Below, one piece after another: positions 38,765 through 48,120 of a DNA stretch of 64,000 nt; the first letter of the stretch is position 1; every line of letters begins with the position of its first letter. The notes beneath the pieces were generated by a model. The model made no database searches and was not told the DNA's origin. It worked only from the letters and a program-made list of their open reading frames with translations. Source of the stretch: VAYN01 sp964540905 (GTDB taxonomy: Bacteria; Actinomycetota; Thermoleophilia; Solirubrobacterales; 70-9); the NCBI GenBank assembly GCA_964540905.1, contig CAZIOS010000011.1, forward strand, positions 1 to 64,000. The letters are read 5' to 3'. Made by a program: the position numbers and the translations under genes.

Positions 38765-40824
38765 CCACCGAAGCTCAGGCTCGCTCGCTCTTCGACCCGG
38801 AGATCCTCCGCCCGGCTCTCTGGGAGTCCGTGAAGAAGCTCGATCCCCGCGTGCAGGCCCGCAACCCGGTGATGTTCGTGGTCGAGATCGGCGCCGTCAT
38901 CACCACCGTCGCCTGGCTGATCCAGGTCTTCGGCGGCAAGCCGCTCGGCGGTGGCCACGAGGCGGCCTGGTTCACCTTCTCGATCTCGATCTGGCTCTGG
39001 CTCACCGTCGTCTTCGCCAACATGGCGGAGGCGCTGGCGGAGGGACGCGGCCGTGCTCAGGCGGCGAGCCTGCGAGCGATGCGGACCGAGACCACCGCCC
39101 GCCTGCGCGACGGCGGCGAGAAATCCGCCGCCGAGCTGACCCGTGGCGACGTCGTCGTGATCGAGGCGGGGGAGCCGATCCCCGGCGACGGCACCGTGAT
39201 CGAGGGCATCGCCTCGGTCGACGAGTCGGCGATCACCGGCGAGTCGGCGCCGGTCATCCGCGAGGCCGGCGGCGACCGCTCCGCCGTCACCGGCGGCACC
39301 AAGGTGCTCTCCGATCGGATCGTGGTCGAGATCACGCAGGAACCGGGCAAATCCTTCCTCGATCGGATGATCGCCCTGGTCGAGGGTGCAGAACGGCGCA
39401 AGACCCCGAACGAGATCGCGCTCGGGATCCTGCTGGCGGCGCTGACCCTGATCTTCGTGATCGTCATCGTCTCGCTGCGCCCGTTTGCGCTTTTCGCCAA
39501 CACCGAACTCTCGGAGACGACCCTGATCGCGCTGCTGGTGGCGCTGATCCCGACCACGATCGGGGCGCTGCTCTCGGCGATCGGCATCGCCGGCATGGAC
39601 CGGCTGGTGCGCCGCAACGTCCTCGCCCTCTCTGGCCGCGCCGTCGAGGCCTCCGGCGACTGCGATGTGCTGCTGCTCGACAAGACCGGGACGATCACGC
39701 TCGGCAACCGCGAGGCGACCGAATTCATCCCGATGCCGGGTGTGGAGGAGAGCGAGCTGGCCGAGGCGGCGCAGATGTCCTCGCTCGCCGACGAGACGCC
39801 CGAGGGACGTTCGATCGTCGTCCTCGCCAAGGGCTTCGGCATCCGCGAGCACGAGTTCGCCGGCCACGAGCCGACCTTCGTCCCCTTCACCGCGCAGACG
39901 CGGATGAGCGGCTGCGACTTCAACGGCACCCGCCTGCGCAAGGGCGCCGGCGACGCGATCGAGGCCTGGGTCGCCGCGGAGGGCGGGCGCGCCCCGGCCG
40001 AGCTGAGGGCGCAGCTCGATCGCATCGGTCGCGAGGGAGGAACCCCGCTCGCCGTTGCCCGCAACGAGCGGGTGCTCGGCGTGATCTACCTCAAAGACAT
40101 CGTCAAGGAAGGGATGAAAGCCCGCTTCGACCAGCTGCGGGCGATGGGCATCCGCACGATCATGGTCACCGGCGACAACAAGCTGACCGCCGCGAAGATC
40201 GCCGAGGAGGCGGGGGTCGACGACTTCCTCGCCGAAGCGACCCCGGAGCGCAAGCTCGAGCTGATCAAGGAGCAGCAGTCCGACGGCCGTCTGATCGCGA
40301 TGACCGGCGACGGCACCAACGACGCCCCGGCGCTGGCCCAGGCCGATGTCGGCGTGGCGATGAACACCGGCACCCAGGCCGCCCGCGAGGCTGGAAACAT
40401 GGTCGACCTCGACTCCAACCCGACCAAGCTGATCGAGATCGTCGAGGTCGGCAAGCAGCTGCTGATCACCCGCGGCGCCCTCACCACCTTCTCGATCGCC
40501 AACGACGTCGCCAAGTACTTCGCGATCCTGCCGGCGATGTTTGTCGCCACCTACGCCACCGCCGGCCACGGTGGCCCGCTCGGCGCCCTCAACGTGATGT
40601 CCCTCGGCACCCCGGAATCGGCGATCCTCTCGGCGGTGATCTTCAACGCCCTGATCATCCCCCTGCTGATCCCGCTCTCCCTGCGCGGCGTCCGCTACCG
40701 GCCGATCGGCGCCACCGGGCTGCTGCGGCGCAACATGCTGATCTACGGCCTCGGCGGCCTGATCGCCCCCTTCATCGGGATCAAGCTGATCGACCTCGTC
40801 GTCCACAACCTGCTGGGAGCCTGA
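38761..40824 (+). CDS. kdpB: Potassium-transporting P-type ATPase subunit KdpB
   Basis: 687 residues. P-type ATPase: actuator ITGESAP, phosphorylation motif DKTGTITLGN, nucleotide-binding KGAGD, hinge TGDGTNDAPALAQADVGVAMN, and Kdp-specific NLVDLDSNPTKL-like segment (GNMVDLDSNPTKLIEI). The N-terminal DPRVQARNPVMFVVEIG is diagnostic of KdpB. ATG overlaps kdpC by 4 bp. Confidence 0.96.
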   Translation: MTTEAQARSLFDPEILRPALWESVKKLDPRVQARNPVMFVVEIGAVITTVAWLIQVFGGKPLGGGHEAAWFTFSISIWLWLTVVFANMAEALAEGRGRAQAASLRAMRTETTARLRDGGEKSAAELTRGDVVVIEAGEPIPGDGTVIEGIASVDESAITGESAPVIREAGGDRSAVTGGTKVLSDRIVVEITQEPGKSFLDRMIALVEGAERRKTPNEIALGILLAALTLIFVIVIVSLRPFALFANTELSETTLIALLVALIPTTIGALLSAIGIAGMDRLVRRNVLALSGRAVEASGDCDVLLLDKTGTITLGNREATEFIPMPGVEESELAEAAQMSSLADETPEGRSIVVLAKGFGIREHEFAGHEPTFVPFTAQTRMSGCDFNGTRLRKGAGDAIEAWVAAEGGRAPAELRAQLDRIGREGGTPLAVARNERVLGVIYLKDIVKEGMKARFDQLRAMGIRTIMVTGDNKLTAAKIAEEAGVDDFLAEATPERKLELIKEQQSDGRLIAMTGDGTNDAPALAQADVGVAMNTGTQAAREAGNMVDLDSNPTKLIEIVEVGKQLLITRGALTTFSIANDVAKYFAILPAMFVATYATAGHGGPLGALNVMSLGTPESAILSAVIFNALIIPLLIPLSLRGVRYRPIGATGLLRRNMLIYGLGGLIAPFIGIKLIDLVVHNLLGA

Positions 40825-40839
40825 GCCAGGGGGGCCGGG

Positions 40840-41967
40840 ATGGAGCGCGGCCGCTACAAGATCTTCCTCGGGATGGCGGCGGGGGTCGGCAAGACCTACC
40901 GGATGCTGCAGGAGGGTCAGGCCGAGGCCGCCGCCGGTCGCGACGTCGTGATCGGCTACCTGGAGCCGCACCGGCGCGAGGAGACCAGCGCCCAGGCGCG
41001 CGGGCTGGAGACGCTGCCCCGCCGCCGGATCCCGATCGGCGACGTCGTCGTCGAGGAGATGGACCTGCCGGCGCTGCTCGCCCGCGACCCGGAGTTGGCG
41101 CTGGTCGACGAGCTCGCCCACAGCAACGCCCCCGGCCTCGTCCACGGCAAGCGCTTCGAGGACATCGCCGAGGCGCTGGAGGCGGGGATCGACGTCTTCT
41201 CCACCGTCAACGTCCAGCACCTCGAGTCGCTCAACGACCAGGTCGCCGAGCTGACCGGGGTGCGGGTGCGGGAGACCGTGCCCGACTCGGTGCTCGGCGC
41301 TGCCGACGAGGTGGTGCTGATCGACCTCACCCCGGAGGCGCTGATCGCCCGCCTGCGGGCGGGCAAGATCTACCCCGGCGAGACGATCGACGCGGCGCTG
41401 AACAACTTCTTCCGGATCGAGAACCTCGCCGCCCTGCGCGAGGTCAGCCTGCGCCAGGTCGCCGAGGACGTCGAGTCCAAGCGGCTGGTCCACGGCCAGG
41501 ACGAGCCGCTCGGCACCCGCGGCGAGGAGCGGGTCGCGGCCGACGCGCCGCGGGCGGTCGGCGAGCGGCTGCTGGCGCTGATCCGGCCCCAGCCCAGCTC
41601 CCAGCGCCTGGTCCGCCGCGCCTGGCGCTCGGCCCAGCGGCTCGGCACCGACCTCGACCTGCTCTGGGTGAAGCCGCCTGGGAAGCCGCTGGCGGGCGAG
41701 CAGGAGCGCCAGGTGACGGCGCTGCGCCAGCTCGCCTCGGTGCTCGGCGCGACGCTGCTGATCGAGGAGCACGACGACCTCGTCGCCGCTGTCGCCCGGG
41801 TCGTGCGCGAGCGCGGCTCCACCTACATCATGGTCGGCGAGGCGAAGCCGCCGCGGGGGCTGGCGCGCCTGCGCGAGCCGCTGCCGCAGCGGCTGATGCG
41901 GGCGACCCCGCCCGGCGTCGACGTCCGCATCGTCGCCCACCGCGGCCAGAGGGAGGGGGAGCGGTGA
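40840..41967 (+). CDS. Stand-alone KdpD N-terminal domain plus universal stress domain
   Basis: 375 residues. Residues 1-210 are the KdpD sensor domain: Walker A GMAAGVGKTYRM, Walker B-like LALVDELAHSNAPG, and VNVQHLESLNDQVAELTG. Residues 240-370 are a Usp-like domain (the region that binds c-di-AMP in some KdpD proteins). No transmembrane or kinase part; those are in the gene at 34245. The two halves flank the kdp structural genes, so they probably act together. ATG at 40840 after GGGGGGCCGGG. Confidence 0.9.
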   Translation: MERGRYKIFLGMAAGVGKTYRMLQEGQAEAAAGRDVVIGYLEPHRREETSAQARGLETLPRRRIPIGDVVVEEMDLPALLARDPELALVDELAHSNAPGLVHGKRFEDIAEALEAGIDVFSTVNVQHLESLNDQVAELTGVRVRETVPDSVLGAADEVVLIDLTPEALIARLRAGKIYPGETIDAALNNFFRIENLAALREVSLRQVAEDVESKRLVHGQDEPLGTRGEERVAADAPRAVGERLLALIRPQPSSQRLVRRAWRSAQRLGTDLDLLWVKPPGKPLAGEQERQVTALRQLASVLGATLLIEEHDDLVAAVARVVRERGSTYIMVGEAKPPRGLARLREPLPQRLMRATPPGVDVRIVAHRGQREGER

Positions 41968-42539
41968 TCGAGCACGTGCTGGTCGGCGTCGCCCTCTTCG
42001 CCGGGCTCGGCGGCGGCTACCTGATCGCCCGCTCGCGCCTGCGTGGCGGCCGCTCCCAGCGCCCCGACGCCGTCCATCAGATCCTCCTCCCCTTCACCGG
42101 CACCGAGATCTCCCGCCGCGCCGTCGACGCCGCCCTGCGCCTGGCCCGGGCCGAGGGCGCGACCCTGATGCCCGCCTACCTGGCCCAGGTGCCGAAGCGG
42201 CTGCCGCTGGAGTGCCCGATCCCGAACGAGGCGACCCGGGCGATGCCGATGCTGGAGGCGATCGAACAGCGGGCGACCGCCCAGGGGGTGCCGGTCGACG
42301 CCCGGATCGAGCGCGGCCGCTCCTACCGCCACGCGCTGGAGCGGCTGCTGGGCAGGGAGACCTTCGACCGGGTCGTGGTCTCGGCGACGGCGACCGGCGC
42401 CGCCGGCTTCTCCGGCGAAGACCTGGTCTGGCTGCTGCGCAAGGCGCCGGCCGAGGTGCTGATCCTGCGCCCGGGCCCGGAGGACCGGCGGGTGCTGAGC
42501 GCGACCGGCCCCGGCGGCAACGGCGCCGCCCCGGTCTAG
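41964..42539 (+). CDS. Membrane-anchored universal stress protein-like
   Basis: 191 residues: one N-terminal helix (VLVGVALFAGLGGGYLIA) and then a Usp fold (HQILLPFTGTEISRRAVDAALRLARAEGATL, RVVVSATATGAAGFSGEDLVWLL, AEVLILRPG). GTG overlaps the stop of the KdpD-N gene. Likely part of the potassium-stress operon. Its ATP-binding G-x2-G-x9-G motif is not clear. Confidence 0.75.
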   Translation: MIEHVLVGVALFAGLGGGYLIARSRLRGGRSQRPDAVHQILLPFTGTEISRRAVDAALRLARAEGATLMPAYLAQVPKRLPLECPIPNEATRAMPMLEAIEQRATAQGVPVDARIERGRSYRHALERLLGRETFDRVVVSATATGAAGFSGEDLVWLLRKAPAEVLILRPGPEDRRVLSATGPGGNGAAPV

Positions 42540-42563
42540 TCGCGGCTGGGCCGGCGGGCTCGG

Positions 42564-43874
42564 TCAGAGCCCGAGCACCGTCACCGCGACCAGGACCAGC
42601 GAGAGCGCCGAGGTGACCGCGACCGTCGCCGCCGTCAGCCCGTCGACGGCGCCGCGGTTGCGGTCCTCCCCCATCAGCTCCGGGTTGCGCGCCAGCCGCC
42701 AGATGAAGAAGAGGTTGATCGGCAGCAGCAGCCCGTTCACCACCTGCACCCCGACCAGCAGCGCGATCACCGGGATCCCGGGGATCACGGCGACGACCGT
42801 GGAGAGGGCGATCATCGCCGCGATCACGCCCATGAAGACGGGCGCCTCGCGTGCCCGGCGGCCGACCCCCTTCTCGAAGCCGAGCGACTCCGAGAGCACG
42901 TAGGCGGTGGCGATCGGCAGGATCGCTGCCGCCAGCAGGCTGGCGCCGAGCAGGCCGATCCCGAACAGCAGCTCCGCGTACTGGCCGGCCAGCGGCCCCA
43001 GCGCCTTCGCTGCGTCGGCGGCGGAGCCGATCGTGTGGACGCCGCCGGCGTAGAGGGTGGCGGCGGTGGCGATGATGATGAAGGCGGCGATCAGGTTGGC
43101 GAAGAGGGCGCCGGCGACCGCCTCGCGGCTCTCGGCCTTGAGCTCGTCCTTGCCCGCCCCGCGCTCGACCACCGCCGACTGCAGGTAGAGCTGCATGTAG
43201 GGGGTGATGGTGGTGCCGGCGGTGGCGACGAACAGCAGCAGGTAGGCGGGGCTGGTCTGGATCTGGGGGACGACCAGCGAGTGGCCGACTTCGCCCCAGT
43301 CGGGGTGGGCGAGGATCGCCGCGACCGGGTAGGCGAAGAAGGGGATCGTCAGCCAGATGAAGATGCGCTCGGCGGAGCGGTAGGAGCCGCGCAGGATGAT
43401 CAGCCAGATGCAGCCGGCGGCGATCGGGACCGAGACCTGGACCGGGATCCCGGCCAGCCCCAGCGCCGCGCCGACGCCGACGAAGTCGGAGATGCAGATG
43501 CCGACGCTGGCGATCAGCACCGCGGTGGTGGCGAAGGCCGACCAGCGGATCCCGTAGCGCTCGCGGATCAGCTCGGCCAGGCCCTTGCCGGTGATCACCC
43601 CCATCCGCGCCGCCGCCCGCTGCACCAGCGCCAGCGAGACGGTGATCAGGACCATCGCCCAGAGCAGGCTGTAGCCGTACTTGGCGCCGACCGAGGAGTA
43701 GGTGGCGACGCCGCCGGCGTCGTTGCCGGCGTTGGCGGCGATCAGGCCGGGGCCGAGCAGGCCGAGGAAGACGAGGACGCGGCTACGCCGCGAGCGCAGC
43801 CGGGCAGGCAGGTGCGGCCGGGCGCTCGTCAGCGACCGGGCGCGGCGCATGGCGGCCCGTACTCGGGACGCCAT
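42564..43874 (-). CDS. NRAMP-related transporter with altered metal-site motifs
   Basis: 436 residues, about 11 helices, NRAMP fold. Helix 1 has GPGLIAANAGNDAGGVATYSSVGA where NRAMP has the DPGN metal site, and helix 6 has VATAGTTITPYMQLYLQSA where NRAMP has MPH. The missing Met suggests a hard cation (Mg2+ or similar) as in NRAMP-related magnesium transporters, not Mn/Fe. Basic N-terminal tail of about 30 residues. ATG at 43874. The MgtE-N/CBS gene upstream supports a link to magnesium. Confidence 0.82.
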   Translation of the reverse strand: MASRVRAAMRRARSLTSARPHLPARLRSRRSRVLVFLGLLGPGLIAANAGNDAGGVATYSSVGAKYGYSLLWAMVLITVSLALVQRAAARMGVITGKGLAELIRERYGIRWSAFATTAVLIASVGICISDFVGVGAALGLAGIPVQVSVPIAAGCIWLIILRGSYRSAERIFIWLTIPFFAYPVAAILAHPDWGEVGHSLVVPQIQTSPAYLLLFVATAGTTITPYMQLYLQSAVVERGAGKDELKAESREAVAGALFANLIAAFIIIATAATLYAGGVHTIGSAADAAKALGPLAGQYAELLFGIGLLGASLLAAAILPIATAYVLSESLGFEKGVGRRAREAPVFMGVIAAMIALSTVVAVIPGIPVIALLVGVQVVNGLLLPINLFFIWRLARNPELMGEDRNRGAVDGLTAATVAVTSALSLVLVAVTVLGL

Positions 43875-43934
43875 CGAGTGCCTCGTGTTCGATCAGGATC
43901 GCCATCGCGCCGGGCAGTCTACGCTCGCCCGCGC

Positions 43935-45212
43935 CTACTCGTCCCCGAGCAGGCCGAACCGCCGCCGCCAGCCCTTCGGCAGCATCACCTCGAGTACGTC
44001 GTCGACGGTGACGACGCCGATCATCCGTTCCTCGGCGTCGAGGACCGGCGCCGCGATCAGGTTGTAGTCGGCCATCAGCCGGGCGACTTCCTCGAAGTCG
44101 GCCTCGGGGATCAGGTGCGGGACGTACTGCAGGTCCAGCTCCGTCAGGCCCGCCTCGGGGTCGGCGCGGACCAGGGCCGCCAGCGGCACCGCGCCGAGGA
44201 AGCGGTGGCCGGCGTCCATCACGTAGACGCTCGACAGCATCTCGTCGGCGAGCGAGCTGCGGCGGACCCGCTCCAGCGCCTCGCCGGCCGTCGCCTGGCG
44301 GTAGACGCTGACGAAGTCGGGGCTCATCAGGCCACCCGCCTCGGCTGGGTCGTAGCCGAGCAGCGCCCGCACCTTGCGCTGCTGCGGCGCCGGCAGCAGA
44401 TCGAGGACCACCGCCCGCCGCCGCTCGTCCAGCTCGGCGATCAGGTCGGCGGCGTCGTCGGGCGCCATGCGGGCGATCACGGCGGCGACGTCGGCGTCGG
44501 AGCGGCGCTCGATGAACTCGAGCTGGTGCTGCTCGTCGAGCTCCTCGAAGACGTCGGCCTCGAGCTCGCGGTCGTCCTGGCCGACCGCCTGGATGATCTC
44601 CTCCCCCTCGCGGTGGGAGGCGGCCTCGACCAGGTCGGCGATCTGGGCCGGGTGGAGTTTCGCCAGCCGCGGGTGGAGGACGCGCAGGCGCACCGAGGCG
44701 GCATCGCCGGCGAAGGGCTCGACGCTGGCCCAGTCGAGGAACTCGCCGGTGGCGATCCGGCGGCCGAGCGGCCGCGGCAGCAGCCGGCGCATCCCCCCGC
44801 GGGCGCCGGTGTCGACGCCGACGACGCGCCACCAGCCCTCGACCCGCGCCAGCTCGACCTCGTTCGCCCGCACCAGCCGCGCCCCCTCGACGTTGATCAG
44901 CTGATGGTCGAGGACGTCGTGCTTGAGCAGCACCTCCTCCGGCCGCCGCGCGAACGGCCGCAGGTCGAGCTTGGCCTTGCTGAGAACCGCTTCGCCGGGG
45001 GCGAGGTCGGCGAGCCGCTCCGAGGGCAGGTAGGACTGGCGCCCGGCCACCGTCACCAACAGCCCCGTGATCGGCGGGTAGCCGGCGCCGCTGAGGCGGA
45101 CGATCAGGTCGTCGACCCGGCCCAGTCGCTGGCCGTCGCTGTCGCGCAGCGCCCCCCCGGTCACCAGCGAGAGGTGGAGGATCTTCGGCGCCGCGGCCAG
45201 CTCCGTAGCCAT
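43935..45212 (-). CDS. PRC-barrel + MgtE-N + tandem CBS regulatory protein
   Basis: 425 residues, soluble. N-terminal PRC-barrel-like part (LRDSDGQRLGRVDDLIVRL), a second barrel-like segment (about 95-140), MgtE N-terminal superhelix (LHPAQIADLVEAASHREGEEII to MAPDDAADLIAELDERRR, with acidic residues), then two CBS domains (GGLMSPDFVSVYRQATAGEALERVRR and PVLDAEERMIGVVTVDDVLEVMLP). It has no membrane part, unlike MgtE itself. It precedes the NRAMP-related gene by 60 bp and is probably its Mg2+- or nucleotide-sensing gate. Confidence 0.85.
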   Translation of the reverse strand: MATELAAAPKILHLSLVTGGALRDSDGQRLGRVDDLIVRLSGAGYPPITGLLVTVAGRQSYLPSERLADLAPGEAVLSKAKLDLRPFARRPEEVLLKHDVLDHQLINVEGARLVRANEVELARVEGWWRVVGVDTGARGGMRRLLPRPLGRRIATGEFLDWASVEPFAGDAASVRLRVLHPRLAKLHPAQIADLVEAASHREGEEIIQAVGQDDRELEADVFEELDEQHQLEFIERRSDADVAAVIARMAPDDAADLIAELDERRRAVVLDLLPAPQQRKVRALLGYDPAEAGGLMSPDFVSVYRQATAGEALERVRRSSLADEMLSSVYVMDAGHRFLGAVPLAALVRADPEAGLTELDLQYVPHLIPEADFEEVARLMADYNLIAAPVLDAEERMIGVVTVDDVLEVMLPKGWRRRFGLLGDE

Positions 45213-45263
45213 GGCGACATCCTAGGCGCCGGCCCGGCCTCGCGTGCGCGCTCGCGGCCCGGC

Positions 45264-46346
45264 TCAGCGGCCGGCGTCGCCGGGGGCGAGCCCCATCCGC
45301 AGCGCCCCGGCGACCTCGAGCATCGCGCCGTGGGCGCTGGGGCAGACCGCGGTCTGGTTGACGAAGCTGTGGACGAGGCCGGAGTGGCGGCGCAGGGCGA
45401 CGTGGACGCCGGCCTCGCGCAGCCGCTCGGCGTAGGCCTCGCCCTCGTCGCGCAGCGGGTCGAAGCCGGCGGTGGTGACGTAGGCGGGCGGCAGGCCGCG
45501 CAGGTCGGGCGCCCGCAGGATCGAGATCCGCGGGTCGCTCCTGTCGGTCCCCTCCGGCAGGTAGTGGCGTTCGAACTGCTCCATGTCCGCCTTGGTCAGC
45601 AGGAAGCCCTCGGCGAAGAGCTGGCGCGAGGGGAGGTCGCCGGCGGTGTCGGTGGGCGGGTAGATCAGCAGCTGCATCGCCGGCATCGCGCCGCCGCCGG
45701 CGCGCGCCAGCAGGCTGACGACGGCGGCCATGTTGCCGCCGGCGCTATCGCCGCCGACCGCGATCCGCTCCGGGTCGAGGCCCAGCTCGGTGGCGTTGGC
45801 GGCGGCCCAGGCGAAGCCGGCCCAGGCGTCTTCGAGCGGGGCCGGGAAGGGATGCTCCGGCGCCAGCCGGTAGTCGATCGCGAGCACCGCGGTGCCGGAC
45901 TCGGCGGCGAGGAAGCGGCAGACGCCGTCGTGGGTGTCGAGGTCGCCGATCACCCAGCCGCCGCCGTGGTAGTAGACGAGGAGCGGCGGCGACGTGCCGG
46001 CGGGCAGGCCGCTCGGAACGTAGAGCCGGGCCGGGATCGGCCCGGCGGCGCCCGGGACCTCGATCGCCTCGACCCGTGCCATCGGGATCGGCGGCCGGGC
46101 GGCGACCACCTGTGCCTCGCGCCGGCTCTCGGCCCGCGCCGCCGCCACCGACTTGCCGACCAGGAAGGTGGGGCTGCCGGCGAGCTCGGCCAGCTTCAGC
46201 AGCGCCTGGACGTCGCTGGCGAGGGTCTGCCCGTCGATCGTCAGCGGCGCTCCGAACAGCCGCCGCTGACGCCGCGGCGACATCCCGCAGACGGACTTGA
46301 TCAGCCGGTGCTCGGCGCGAGGGGGGAGGCGGGGTGGAGGGGTCAT
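45264..46346 (-). CDS. Alpha/beta hydrolase of the HSL (lipase/esterase) family
   Basis: 360 residues. Oxyanion motif YYHGGGW, nucleophile elbow GGDSAGG (Ser about 198), acid in GFDPLRDEGEAYAERL, His in HSGLVHSF. An N-terminal cap extension of about 75 residues contains basic helices. ATG at 46346 chosen; a GTG three codons upstream is the alternative. Carboxylesterase, substrate unknown. Confidence 0.88.
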   Translation of the reverse strand: MTPPPRLPPRAEHRLIKSVCGMSPRRQRRLFGAPLTIDGQTLASDVQALLKLAELAGSPTFLVGKSVAAARAESRREAQVVAARPPIPMARVEAIEVPGAAGPIPARLYVPSGLPAGTSPPLLVYYHGGGWVIGDLDTHDGVCRFLAAESGTAVLAIDYRLAPEHPFPAPLEDAWAGFAWAAANATELGLDPERIAVGGDSAGGNMAAVVSLLARAGGGAMPAMQLLIYPPTDTAGDLPSRQLFAEGFLLTKADMEQFERHYLPEGTDRSDPRISILRAPDLRGLPPAYVTTAGFDPLRDEGEAYAERLREAGVHVALRRHSGLVHSFVNQTAVCPSAHGAMLEVAGALRMGLAPGDAGR

Positions 46347-46529
46347 CGGCCGCACCGGAGGCTATCGGCGACCGATGTCACACACTCCGCCGCCACCGCG
46401 ATATGGCGTCGGAGGGTCGATGGAGGCGACTGCGACTCCCGCCCCGCCCGCCCCGAGTCCGAGCGGCCCTTCCGCCGGGCGATCACCGAGACGCCGCGGC
46501 ACGACGCGACCGTGGTGCTCGGCTGACCC

Positions 46530-46814
46530 TCAGTCGTCCTCGTCGGCGCCGATCAGCGATTCCTCGCCGGGCGAGAGATGGCCCTCGAGTATGCGCCGGC
46601 TGCTCCTCACCATCAGGTCATGACTTTCCTGCCGCAGCCTGGGGTCGTTGATGTTCACGCCGGGGGAGCCGTGGCGCCAGCCGTCCGCCGCTCCCACGGT
46701 CACGGTCGCCCGCTCTTCCCCGTTCTGCCTCAGGTAGGTCGCCAGGGGCTCGGGAAGCTCACCGGGCTCGGTCGGGTGAAACTCCAGAGGCTCGTGATCG
46801 GTGGCGTCGCTCAT
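46530..46814 (-). CDS. Hypothetical acidic protein
   Basis: 94 residues, very acidic ends (SDATDHEPLEFHPTEPGELPEPL at the start, EESLIGADEDD at the end), no membrane segment. I do not recognise it. It is 40 bp downstream of the membrane-protein gene at 46855 on the same strand and may be in its operon. Upstream of its stop, 46347-46529 holds no gene I can support. Confidence 0.5.
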   Translation of the reverse strand: MSDATDHEPLEFHPTEPGELPEPLATYLRQNGEERATVTVGAADGWRHGSPGVNINDPRLRQESHDLMVRSSRRILEGHLSPGEESLIGADEDD

Positions 46815-46854
46815 ACTGAGAATTTAGCAGCGCGTGGGGCTGCCTCTGACCGAA

Positions 46855-48120
46855 TCACTCCCTGACCCGGGGGAGGAAGGCGCTGAGGGTAAGGGCGAAG
46901 GTCGCCAGCCAGGAAAGCGCGGCGAGTGGGATCCAGGTCACCAAGATGGTGTGCGCTCGATCGGCGCTGACGGTCATCGAGGCGGCCGCGATGAACGCAA
47001 GGGCGCCGATCGTCGCCGTCAGCGTTCGGATCCCGAACAGAATCCGGGTCGCGAGGAGGTGCTCGCCGGGCCGGGCCAGGAAGGCGCCGATCAGGGCTGG
47101 GATGGCGACCAGGAGCACGGCGGCGGTGTCGCTGGCCCGGGCCACGTTGTGGTGGAAGACGACGCCGGCGGTGAGCGTCGCCGACACCGCCGCGCCCAGC
47201 GCCGCGGCGTTGCGTGGCAGCCCTCTGCGGATCGCGCGGAGATCGGTGCGGAGCACCCAGTTGGCATCGGACGGCACGTTGGTGAGATGAAGGTGGATGC
47301 GCTCCCCGAGCGTTTCGCTCTTGTCCGTCCTGGTCTTCCCGTCGGTGGTGACCGCCGACAGCATGCCGTCGATCAGCTCGAGGTTCTCCGGCGCTTTCAC
47401 CTCGCAGTGATAGCTGCGCGCCATGCCGCCGCCGCCGGCTATCCAGCGGAAGCTCGCCGGCTTCCAGCCGAGCGCCGTCAGCACGGCCTCGCCGAGCTTT
47501 TCAGATCCGTACCCGACCGGCTCGTTGTAGGCGAACTTGATCACCCGCCTCGCGCCTGGATCTGAGATCGGCGTCAGTACGAGGAAGTTCTGCGCCAGAT
47601 CGCGAGCCAGGTTCCTCAACTGGGTGTCACGGGCGAGCAGTCGCCGCCCGACTGGCGAGGATCGCTTGGGGTCGAACGCCTTCCGCACGGCCTCGGCGCT
47701 GTTCGCGGGAGAGGAGCTGGCGACCCCCTGGAGATCCAGGGCGGTTTGCGGGTCGAGCTCCTGACCGTGCTCTCTAAGCACCGTGCCGGCACGGGCGATC
47801 AGCGTGCCGGCGGCGACCCGCTCGTTTTTGTTCCTGGCGATCAGGGGCAGACTGCGCCCCTCCTCGTCACGGAGGTCGAAGGCAACCAGGGATTTCTTCG
47901 CCAGCAGGGCGAGCGGCACGAGGGGGACCCCGGAGTTGAGGTTTGTCACATCCACATAGTTGTCGGGGAGCTTGAAGTCAACGCTGACCGATCTTCTGGC
48001 GATCTGCTCGTCTTCGAAGGCGATCTGCTCAACTCTGCGACTGATCCACCGCGGATAGGTCAGCATGTCGGCCATGTGGGCCCCATGCACCAGGTCCGCC
48101 CTGGTGAGACGTTCGATCAA
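46855..48120 (-). CDS. Membrane protein of unknown function with large N-terminal domain
   Basis: 421 residues. About 300 N-terminal residues form a soluble region with RRSVSVDFKLPDNYVDV, ARNKNERVAAGTLIARAGTVL, and a Gly-rich WIAGGGGMARSYHCEV. The C-terminus has about four helices (AAALGAAVSATLTAGVVF, AAVLLVAIPALIGAFLA, LTATIGALAFIAAASM, LAALSWLATFALTLSAFL). TTG start overlaps the upstream gene stop (TTGA). No known family recognised. Slightly lower GC and more mixed codon use than its neighbours, so possible transfer. Confidence 0.65.
   Translation of the reverse strand: MIERLTRADLVHGAHMADMLTYPRWISRRVEQIAFEDEQIARRSVSVDFKLPDNYVDVTNLNSGVPLVPLALLAKKSLVAFDLRDEEGRSLPLIARNKNERVAAGTLIARAGTVLREHGQELDPQTALDLQGVASSSPANSAEAVRKAFDPKRSSPVGRRLLARDTQLRNLARDLAQNFLVLTPISDPGARRVIKFAYNEPVGYGSEKLGEAVLTALGWKPASFRWIAGGGGMARSYHCEVKAPENLELIDGMLSAVTTDGKTRTDKSETLGERIHLHLTNVPSDANWVLRTDLRAIRRGLPRNAAALGAAVSATLTAGVVFHHNVARASDTAAVLLVAIPALIGAFLARPGEHLLATRILFGIRTLTATIGALAFIAAASMTVSADRAHTILVTWIPLAALSWLATFALTLSAFLPRVRE

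Noticed and set aside
40840..41967. KdpD N-terminal gene as a pseudogene fragment of a broken kdpD
   Set aside because: Both halves have intact motifs, proper starts, overlaps with neighbours and lie at separate ends of the operon, so they are independent functional genes.
46347..46529. Small coding frame between the lipase and the acidic hypothetical gene
   Set aside because: Available frames are Pro/Arg-rich without a credible ribosome site, domain or hydrophobic pattern.
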